Shown here: in pieces, positions 6,165 through 11,815 of the stretch
Numbering within the stretch: position 1 is the first letter of the stretch
Layout of the letters: every line of letters starts with the position of its first letter
NCBI GenBank assembly: GCA_029983705.1
Contig: JASBYZ010000040.1
Coordinates: 1 to 11,815 of the forward strand
Direction: 5' to 3'
Source of the DNA: Coriobacteriales bacterium
GTDB lineage: Bacteria; Actinomycetota; Coriobacteriia; Coriobacteriales; JAEZZM01
Length of the DNA: 11,815 nt
Notes under the pieces: model-generated
What the model was told of the DNA's origin: nothing
Databases searched by the model: none
The model's input: only the letters and a program-made list of their open reading frames with translations
Position numbers and translations under genes: made by a program

Positions 6165-6944
6165 TTATCGTTCAAATTTAGGTTTGCGTTTTTCGCGAAA
6201 CGCTGCCATTCCCTCAATTTGGTCTAGTGTGCCAAATCCAGTCGCCATCAGACCAGTTTCAATTTCTAATGCAGCATCCATAGGTATTTCACTTCCAAGA
6301 TTAACTGCAAGAAGCAAAGATTGAACCGCATACACGGACTTGTTTGCAATCAACTTTGCAAGTGCTTGAGCTCTTACAAGCAAATCTTCTGGCTCAAGCA
6401 CTTCGGTAACCAAACCAAACTCCAATGCTTTTTGAGCGTCAATTGTTTCGCCAGTAAGCATCAAATAGAGAGCCTGAGATCTCCCGACAATACGTGGCAG
6501 TCGTTGTGTTCCAGAAAATCCAGGTATAACACCAAGCTCAACTTCAGGAAATCCCATTTTTGCCTTAGTAGACGCCAAACGAACACTTTTTGCAAGCGCC
6601 ATCTCCAAGCCACCGCCAAAAGCGTATCCATTAATAGCAGCAATACTTGGTATATGCCATTGTTCAATACGACGAAAAGTATCGCGCCCTCTGCGAGAAA
6701 AATCTCGTACGGCTTATCCTCTCAGGTTTTCCATTTCACTTATATCAGCGCCAGAAATAAATGCCTTACCGGTTCCAGTAAACACAACCGCAAATATATC
6801 TCCACGTGCTTCAATTTCATCTAAAACCTTTGATAGCTTTTGGAGCATCTCAGAATTGAGCGCATTTAACGCCTCTGGTCGATCAGAACTAACCAGCACG
6901 ATATTCTCCTCATAGTCAACACTGACGAGCTGCGCATTAGTCAC
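6165..6944 (-). pseudogene. Enoyl-CoA hydratase (crotonase superfamily), interrupted by an in-frame TAA
   Basis: Read through, this is a 259-residue crotonase-fold hydratase that would convert 2-enoyl-CoA to (S)-3-hydroxyacyl-CoA. The oxyanion-hole segments are ISGADISEM (around Ala66) and GYAFGGGLEMAL (Gly111). The two catalytic glutamates are Glu114 and Glu134 (MGFPEVELGVIPG), 20 residues apart like Glu144/Glu164 of rat hydratase. Codon 77 is TAA (6716-6714), between MENLRG and AVRDFSRRG. The frame is the same on both sides, and the interval matches clostridial crotonase in length, so this is a nonsense change rather than an indel. GAA, CAA or AAA is the likely parent codon. The truncated 76-residue product lacks both glutamates. 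The gene starts at GTG 6944, overlapping the CoA-transferase stop by 8 bp, with GAGGAG ten bases upstream. Confidence 0.85.
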
Positions 6945-8526
6945 AAGATTTCATCTCCTCACGCAAACCCATAAGACCTTCTGCAAAAATTCTAGAATCC
7001 ATCTCTTTAAGATTTTCTGAAACTAAAGGCTCAAACTCCATTTGATTTATAATCTGACTTTGAAGGTCAATACCAGGTGCAATTTCAGTAATCATTAAGC
7101 CTTTTTCAGTTGGAATCATTACACAGCGCTCAGTAATAAACACACAATTTTGGTCATGTTTTAAACCAAATTCAGCTGAATAAGAAATTTGCTCAATCTC
7201 TTTAAGGAATTTCTTTGAACGACCTTCTTGATCGATAACTAGTTTTCCATCCTCAATATGAGTCTTCAGACCGCCTGCAGTTAGAGTGCCACAGAAGTAG
7301 ATATTCTTAGTTGCTTGTGAGATATCAATAAAGCCACCTGCACCAGCAATCCTTTCACCAAACTTAGAAACATTGATATTACCTTTTGGGTCTACCTCAG
7401 CAAAACCAAGATAGGTTACATCTAAGCCATTACCGTCATAATAATCAAACTGGGCAGGCATAGTCAGTGCACCCCAAGCGTTAGCAGCTGAACCAAAGTC
7501 CGCTCCTCCTAGCGGCACGCCACCGATAAGTCCGCTCTCTATGGTCATAACTAGCTCATCGCCTACGCCTTCTTCGCCAGCTACATTACCTACAACTTCA
7601 GGGATACCAATACCCATATTGACTACTGAATTTGGTTTAAGATCTAGTGCTGCACGGCGAGGAATAATTTTGCGCTGGTTCATCTCAACAGGTTTAGCTG
7701 CTGCCATATCCATTTGATTCTGACCAGAAATAATTGGGCTACAGAAAGTACCTGGTGATTGGCGGTGAAGTTCATATGGGTTTTCTGATACAACAACTGC
7801 ATCAACAAAAACTCCAGGAATAATAACTTTTGATCGGTCAAGAGATTTAGAGCTTACAAAATTCTTTACCTGAACTATAACTTTTCCACCACTTGCGTGT
7901 GCAGCCATGGCAAGTTCGCGCGTATCAATAAACGATGACTCATCTTCCATGGTAATATTACCGTGTTCATCAGCAGTAGTTCCACGAATGATTGCAATAT
8001 CAATATCAGGAGTTTTATAGAAAAGAAACTCTTCACCTTCAATCTCAACCAGCTTTACTAGCTCGTCTTTTGTTACTTCATTTAGACGTCCACCTTCTTG
8101 ACGTGGATCAACATACGTTTCCAAGCCAATTTTTGAAAGAAGACCAGGCATTCCTTCTGAACGTACACGATAAAGCTTACAAACTACACCCTGTGGAAAG
8201 TTCCATGCTTCAACTTTGTTCTCATTAATAAGCTTAATCATATTTTGATTGTTTGAAAGGTGGCCTGACACATAACGTTTAACAGTGCCTTCGAAAGAAA
8301 TCTCAGTCAAACCGCGATCAACATTATTACCCATACCTGCGACATGAATCAACGTAAGATCTTTTGGTCCATTTCCAGCTTTGATACGCTCACCTAGCTT
8401 AGTAATAATTTCTTGAGGGTAGCACACATATAAAAAGCCTGAAACTGCGACCGTATCACCATCCTTAATAAGGTCAAGAGCCTCATCCATCGTGACTTTT
8501 TCATAAGTTCCTCCTCTATATGACAT
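6937..8526 (-). CDS. Family I CoA-transferase, fused alpha-beta subunits (YdiF/propionate CoA-transferase type)
   Basis: A protein of about 529 residues that moves CoA from an acyl-CoA such as acetyl-CoA to a free acid, activating the acid taken up by the pathway. The N-terminal half is the alpha-like domain (ALDLIKDGDTVAVSGF, then the HVAGMGNNVDRG and SGHLSNNQ region). The C-terminal half is the beta-like domain, with NMGIGIPEVV and the catalytic glutamate in VMTIESGLIGGVPLGG (Glu330 from this start). The fused length and ESG motif fit the YdiF/Pct group. The start is uncertain: ATG 8526 lacks a ribosome-binding site, and GTG 8535 in the same frame is no better. AGGAGG (8515-8510) precedes an ATG at 8504 that is one base out of frame, and one more A would give MKKVTMDEALDLIKDGDTV, a typical family start. 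The gene overlaps the downstream hydratase gene by 8 bp. Confidence 0.9.
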   Translation of the reverse strand: MSYRGGTYEKVTMDEALDLIKDGDTVAVSGFLYVCYPQEIITKLGERIKAGNGPKDLTLIHVAGMGNNVDRGLTEISFEGTVKRYVSGHLSNNQNMIKLINENKVEAWNFPQGVVCKLYRVRSEGMPGLLSKIGLETYVDPRQEGGRLNEVTKDELVKLVEIEGEEFLFYKTPDIDIAIIRGTTADEHGNITMEDESSFIDTRELAMAAHASGGKVIVQVKNFVSSKSLDRSKVIIPGVFVDAVVVSENPYELHRQSPGTFCSPIISGQNQMDMAAAKPVEMNQRKIIPRRAALDLKPNSVVNMGIGIPEVVGNVAGEEGVGDELVMTIESGLIGGVPLGGADFGSAANAWGALTMPAQFDYYDGNGLDVTYLGFAEVDPKGNINVSKFGERIAGAGGFIDISQATKNIYFCGTLTAGGLKTHIEDGKLVIDQEGRSKKFLKEIEQISYSAEFGLKHDQNCVFITERCVMIPTEKGLMITEIAPGIDLQSQIINQMEFEPLVSENLKEMDSRIFAEGLMGLREEMKSCD

Positions 8527-8537
8527 TACCAACACTT

Positions 8538-8551
8538 ATTTACTGGTAAAT
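8538..8551. repeat. Short perfect inverted repeat before the CoA-transferase gene
   Basis: ATTTAC and GTAAAT flank a 2-base centre. It lies in the short gap after the thioesterase stop, just upstream of the possible CoA-transferase starts. It could be a small operator or a processing hairpin; nothing else supports a role. Confidence 0.25.
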
Positions 8552-8565
8552 TTTTAAAATGTGTT

Positions 8566-9021
8566 TTACTTTTGTGGGTCTGAGATGCAGCGTTTACCAT
8601 CTTTTTCAGCAATCACTTTTTGCGTAAACATGGTAAAAGTCGCTTGAGCAAATAGTTTTTGTGCGTCTACACTTAAAAATTTAATTTGCACCACCTGGGT
8701 AGTTCTTCCGCTGTGTAAGGTAGTGCCATCAATTAAATAGTTGCTTCCTTTAGAAATAGGTTTAATAAAATTCATTTGCGCATTAAGCGTAAGAGAAATT
8801 TTATTGAGTGTATAGCAAACCATGCCCGCAATAGCATCCGCTTCTTCAAGTAAGAAACCACCAAATACATCATCACGTATATTCAAGGTTTTATCTGAGG
8901 CATGTGATTTTAAAATCACATGCCCAGTTTCAATCGTTTGAACTTCAAGGTCTTGAATGCCAGAATAATCTCTTAAATATACTGTTGGACCACTTGTAAG
9001 TATTTCTTCTTCATTCAACAA
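8566..9021 (-). CDS. Hotdog-fold acyl-CoA thioesterase
   Basis: A single hotdog-domain protein of about 151 residues resembling acyl-CoA thioesterases (YciA/acyl-CoA hydrolase group), which cleave acyl-CoA to free acid and CoA. The characteristic segment NIRDDVFGGFLLEEADAIAG (residues 47-66) carries the Asn, the Phe-Gly-Gly turn and the acidic residues found at the active site of this group. The second half has the usual strand pattern (MNFIKPISKGSNYLIDG, then RTTQVVQIKFLS). I chose TTG 9021 because GAGGA lies five bases upstream and this avoids overlap with the MFS gene; the neighbouring TTG at 9018 is equally possible. An ATG at 9078 in the same frame has no ribosome-binding site, and its extra residues lie within the transporter gene. 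In the operon it could release product, or prevent CoA being trapped in dead-end esters. Substrate is unknown. Confidence 0.85.
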   Translation of the reverse strand: MLNEEEILTSGPTVYLRDYSGIQDLEVQTIETGHVILKSHASDKTLNIRDDVFGGFLLEEADAIAGMVCYTLNKISLTLNAQMNFIKPISKGSNYLIDGTTLHSGRTTQVVQIKFLSVDAQKLFAQATFTMFTQKVIAEKDGKRCISDPQK

Positions 9022-9034
9022 GACGTTCCTCACT

Positions 9035-10318
9035 TTAGTTAAATTCCTTACGGAGTTTTGTAGACTGTTGAACTGCATATAAACCAGATAGTAGACATAT
9101 AACCATGCAGGCTATGCTCAAGAAGAAGAGCAATTGATATGAACCAGATAGGTCAATAATAAGAGCCCATAATATAGCTGCTACTGCAGATGCAAGAGAT
9201 ACTGCCACAGAAATTCTTGAGTAGATAAGGGTGTAATCTCTGTTACCGAACACACTTCTAGTAAGCATAGGAGTTTGTACGGTAGTACCTGCATATGCCC
9301 AACCGAACAAAAATGAGCCAACCATAATAAACATAGAGCTTGTAGGGAAGAGGATCATAACAAGAATGCCTATAATACCAAGTCCTAAACAGGTAAAGAG
9401 TGCAGCGCGAACAGACTTGTCATTAATGATACCTAGAACAATTTTACCAATTGCCATTCCGCCCATGCATGCAGATGCTGCTACACCAGAAAGTGCTGCC
9501 ATGCCTGGAACAGTAGCATCCATTGATTGTAAGAACCCTGGAATAAACTGATATACAGTTTGGTTGAGAGAAATAAATAGACCAAAGCACAGTACAGCAA
9601 AAAATGCAGAGGTCTTAAGCGCTTTGTTAGCGTCTATCCCCACTTCTTTAATTTCTGTGCCAGCATCTTCTGTAGAGTTACTCTCAGCACCATACGGTAA
9701 AAGGCCCTTATCAGAAGGGAAATCACGTAAAACAAAAAAGCAGAAAGGAAGTGATAGCAAGAGGATACATACACCATATACTAAGTATGCAGTTCTCCAG
9801 CCCTCAGGTGCAGAAGTTATAAAATGAGTGCCAATTGGGTTAAAGAGAACGGCACCAATACCAGTAAATGCCATACAAAGTCCTATAAAAAATCCAACTC
9901 GCGTTTTAAACCACCTGTTAATCATAACTGGCACTGATAAAAATACGAGAAAAGCCATTGAGATGCCTAGAAGAGCACCAGCAATGTAGAATTGCCATAC
10001 AGCATTAAAAAATGACATTGCAACCAGGCATAAGCCCGCAAGTAAGATATTTGCAGAGAACAAATACCTTGCACTAAACTGTTCTATCATTTTTCCTGCA
10101 AATGGAAGAGTAATCATCATTGCGATATTTGAAATTGAAAAGTATAAAGTAAATTGTGTTTTTGGTACACCAAAAAACTCTGACACTGGATTAAAGAAAA
10201 TACCTGCACAACTAAGAACTGTTGCGCAAGGAATTCCGGTAATAAGGATAAGCGCAGCCACTATGAGATAACCATAGTGAAATCCACCTGCCCCTTTAGC
10301 ACCTGTTTGAGCTGCCAT
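9035..10318 (-). CDS. MFS transporter, OFA-like (oxalate/formate antiporter type)
   Basis: A 427-residue major facilitator with twelve predicted helices. Six lie at about residues 15-197, then comes a polar central loop (198-233, with ESNSTEDAGTEIKEVG), then six more to about 413. The loop after helix 2 reads AGKMIEQFSARYLF, a degenerate form of the MFS motif A. The pattern and helix-4/5 sequence (VMINRWFKTRVGFFIGL) are like the OFA group of monocarboxylate or dicarboxylate carriers and antiporters. It probably imports the acid handled by the CoA-transferase, or exchanges it with the reduced product, as CaiT does for carnitine, but the specificity is unknown. GGGGA sits a few bases before the ATG. 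A 111-bp gap separates it from fixX, without an obvious terminator, so cotranscription is likely but not assured. Confidence 0.88.
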   Translation of the reverse strand: MAAQTGAKGAGGFHYGYLIVAALILITGIPCATVLSCAGIFFNPVSEFFGVPKTQFTLYFSISNIAMMITLPFAGKMIEQFSARYLFSANILLAGLCLVAMSFFNAVWQFYIAGALLGISMAFLVFLSVPVMINRWFKTRVGFFIGLCMAFTGIGAVLFNPIGTHFITSAPEGWRTAYLVYGVCILLLSLPFCFFVLRDFPSDKGLLPYGAESNSTEDAGTEIKEVGIDANKALKTSAFFAVLCFGLFISLNQTVYQFIPGFLQSMDATVPGMAALSGVAASACMGGMAIGKIVLGIINDKSVRAALFTCLGLGIIGILVMILFPTSSMFIMVGSFLFGWAYAGTTVQTPMLTRSVFGNRDYTLIYSRISVAVSLASAVAAILWALIIDLSGSYQLLFFLSIACMVICLLSGLYAVQQSTKLRKEFN

Positions 10319-10407
10319 AATGTCCCCTTTTCTTGAAATTTAGACAACACGAACCTAAGCTACCTGAAATAGCCACTTACATAAAACATTTAATTTTTAA
10401 AGTTGAT

Positions 10408-10418
10408 TAATAGTATTA
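10408..10418. promoter_or_regulatory. Palindrome TAATAGTATTA between fixX and the MFS gene
   Basis: A perfect 11-base AT-rich palindrome lies 12 bp after the fixX stop, in the only gap above 100 bp in this operon. It might be an operator for an internal promoter, but no clear -10/-35 pair accompanies it and AT-rich palindromes occur by chance. Confidence 0.2.
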
Positions 10419-10429
10419 GTTGTTACGCA

Positions 10430-10726
10430 TTAACCGTAGCGATATTCAACTCCCATAGTCGGCTGAGGATTTTCCCACTTGCTCAAAATTGTGTCTCGCG
10501 CTACTATTCGACAAGTTCCACATTCTAAACATCCTGCATAGTCAAAGGATTTATTTCCTTCTTCGTCACGCTTATATAGCGCTGCTGGACACACTAAAAT
10601 TAATTTATCAAACTCTTCATCGCTGGGATTATCTACTAGTTCAATATGAGCATTACTTTCATCAACCTCATACTTGTTGCAAGACAAATACTCATCCGTG
10701 TTCGTTTGAATATCAAAATTTCTCAT
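10430..10726 (-). CDS. fixX: FixX-type ferredoxin-like protein
   Basis: A 98-residue [4Fe-4S] protein that partners FixC in carrying electrons between the FixAB flavoprotein and the quinone pool or an acyl-CoA reductase. The C-terminal half has the FixX pattern: LVCPAALYKRDEEG with Cys46, then SFDYAGCLECGTCR with Cys66, Cys69 and Cys72, then the final GVEYRYG. These four cysteines ligate one cluster; Cys16 is extra. The length agrees with the family. The ATG overlaps the fixC stop by four bases (ATGA), showing translational coupling. Its place directly upstream of transport and CoA genes echoes the fixABCX-cai arrangement of enterobacteria. Confidence 0.95.
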   Translation of the reverse strand: MRNFDIQTNTDEYLSCNKYEVDESNAHIELVDNPSDEEFDKLILVCPAALYKRDEEGNKSFDYAGCLECGTCRIVARDTILSKWENPQPTMGVEYRYG

Positions 10727-11815
10727 AAAGCTTTCATACCTCCTCTTACATCTTTTAGTAGATTTAATATTCCGACCTTTTTGAGTGGAGGAATGACGCT
10801 CGTTTTAAGCGGTTTCGTTGGGGAGCCATTTACTATAAACATTCCGTCCATTATCTCTTTGATCATGACTGGATACTCGTTAAATATTCTCTTAGTAGAC
10901 TCCATGAAATGCGGAAATTTGCTAAATTGTTTCAAATCTTTTAAAACATATGAATTTTCTAAAGCATCAATATATCCTTGGAGCCCTGCCTTAGAAGTAT
11001 CATTGTTATCAAGAGCTTTTGCACCTTCACGTCCAGCAAACATACCTGCTGTCATCGAATAGTCCATACCGCGCACCATATAGCCTAAATTTATGCACAT
11101 CATGGCGGATTCACCTGCAAGAATAACACCGTCACCAACCAGTGGGGGCATCATATTAAGTCCGCCTTCTGGTACCATGTGACCTGAATGTTCAACAACC
11201 GTTCCACCAGCAATAAGTGGAGCAACTGCAGGATGTTTTTTAAAATCTTCGAGCATTTGATAGATTGGAGTCTGGGAGCTATACAAATCTGAAATTGTAG
11301 CTACTAAACCCAGGGAAATAGAGGTTTTATTGGTATATAAAAATCCTCCTCCAATATGGCCATGAGTAGAATTTCCCGCAAAAAGCCAAGCTATTCCCTC
11401 ATTATTAGTAGTATTACATCTATCAGAAACGGTTTTCTCATCAAGCTCAATAACTTGTTTGATACCTACAGCAAGCTTATCAGCAGTAGGTTTTTCAAAT
11501 CCAACCGCCTCTTTTGTTAAAAGTGAATTTACTCCATCAGCAAGAATCACTAAATCAGAGCTAATTTCATCTTCTCCCGCTTTAACTCCACAAATTTTGC
11601 CTGTTTCATCTTTCATGAGAGACTCAACAGCAATACCATATATTGCCTCAGCGCCAGCATCCTCTGCTTTAGAAGCTAGCCAAGGATCAAATTCTGCACG
11701 TAAAACGCTATATGAATCTTCACCAGCATTGCGCATAGAATCAGATGAGTAATCAATGGTGAAGTTAGAATCTGACGATAGTAAAGATATTTTTTCGTGG
11801 GTAATTTTTCTTTCA
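10723..11815 (-). CDS. fixC: FixC, FAD-dependent electron-transfer oxidoreductase (5' end beyond window)
   Basis: The C-terminal 363 or so residues of a FixC/ETF-quinone oxidoreductase-like flavoprotein; the reading frame remains open to the window edge, so the N-terminal FAD-binding GxGxxG is outside. Visible landmarks shared with E. coli FixC are VLRAEFDPWLASKAEDAGA, LVILADGVNSLL, NNEGIAWLFAG, GGGFLYTNKTSISLGLV, HMVPEGGLNMMPPLVGDG and NLGYMVRGMDYSMTAG. The C-terminus GILNLLKDVRGG is also shared. The FAD-contacting segment reads LAGESAMM where many relatives have GDAAG. With FixX and presumably FixAB encoded upstream, it would deliver electrons for anaerobic reduction of an enoyl-CoA, or take them from an acyl-CoA. 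An acyl-CoA dehydrogenase would be expected nearby but is not in view. Confidence 0.94.
   Translation of the reverse strand, partial: ERKITHEKISLLSSDSNFTIDYSSDSMRNAGEDSYSVLRAEFDPWLASKAEDAGAEAIYGIAVESLMKDETGKICGVKAGEDEISSDLVILADGVNSLLTKEAVGFEKPTADKLAVGIKQVIELDEKTVSDRCNTTNNEGIAWLFAGNSTHGHIGGGFLYTNKTSISLGLVATISDLYSSQTPIYQMLEDFKKHPAVAPLIAGGTVVEHSGHMVPEGGLNMMPPLVGDGVILAGESAMMCINLGYMVRGMDYSMTAGMFAGREGAKALDNNDTSKAGLQGYIDALENSYVLKDLKQFSKFPHFMESTKRIFNEYPVMIKEIMDGMFIVNGSPTKPLKTSVIPPLKKVGILNLLKDVRGGMKAL

Noticed and set aside
6461..6667. Minus-strand 68-codon frame overlapping the crotonase gene as a separate small protein
   Set aside because: It reads the crotonase region in the wrong frame and shows no family motif, while the crotonase frame holds all the catalytic residues.
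6714..6716. Recoded stop codon (special amino acid) in the enoyl-CoA hydratase
   Set aside because: The codon is TAA, not TGA or TAG, and the family has no special residue at this position. A mutation or base-call error is far simpler.
9564..9827. Plus-strand open frames inside the MFS, CoA-transferase and hydratase genes
   Set aside because: They are antisense to well-conserved proteins, lack ribosome-binding sites and show no recognisable domain.
1..11815. CRISPR arrays, insertion sequences, tRNA/rRNA genes, toxin-antitoxin or defence genes
   Set aside because: I looked for regular direct repeats, terminal inverted repeats with transposase, and tRNA-like cloverleafs and found none. All long frames are accounted for by metabolism, transport and regulation.

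Overview
The window reads as a gene-dense bacterial chromosome segment with moderately AT-rich DNA. The gene content points to a strict or facultative anaerobe: a formate dehydrogenase H-type enzyme with its HydN-like ferredoxin, FixC/FixX electron-transfer proteins, and CoA-linked acid metabolism. Lineage cannot be fixed from this sequence. An anaerobic Gram-positive (Coriobacteriia or Clostridia-like) fits best because of the ECF transporter and the OFA-like MFS carrier, but this is inference. Every gene except one AraC-type regulator is on the minus strand, so the biology runs from right to left.

Right part (11815 down to 5667, minus strand): a probable operon of fixC (5' end outside the window), fixX, an MFS carrier, a hotdog acyl-CoA thioesterase, a fused alpha-beta CoA-transferase, a crotonase-type enoyl-CoA hydratase, and a MaoC-type (R)-hydratase. 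It ends at a clear intrinsic terminator (about 5594-5632). The logic resembles the carnitine (cai/fix) system of enterobacteria: import an acid, attach CoA by transfer, hydrate or reduce the enoyl-CoA with electrons passing through Fix proteins, then release CoA. The substrate is unknown.

Middle (4614-5588, plus strand): an AraC-family regulator convergent with the CoA operon and divergent from the transporter operon. It is a candidate regulator for either.

Centre-left (4453 down to 1189, minus strand): an ECF-type vitamin/micronutrient transporter of the Trep_Strep/MptD class (S component, T component, double ATPase), followed closely by a GNAT acetyltransferase.

Left (952 down to 1, minus strand): a HydN-like four-cluster ferredoxin protein and the N-terminal 105 codons of an FdhF-type formate dehydrogenase, behind their own probable promoter.

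The most striking point is damage. The T component carries one apparent frameshift, the double ATPase two, and the enoyl-CoA hydratase an in-frame TAA. The CoA-transferase has its best ribosome-binding site and ATG one base out of frame. All four indel-type lesions can be repaired by adding one base to a short homopolymer, which suggests either base-calling error or recent gene decay. I did not find an obviously new defence, CRISPR or mobile system here.
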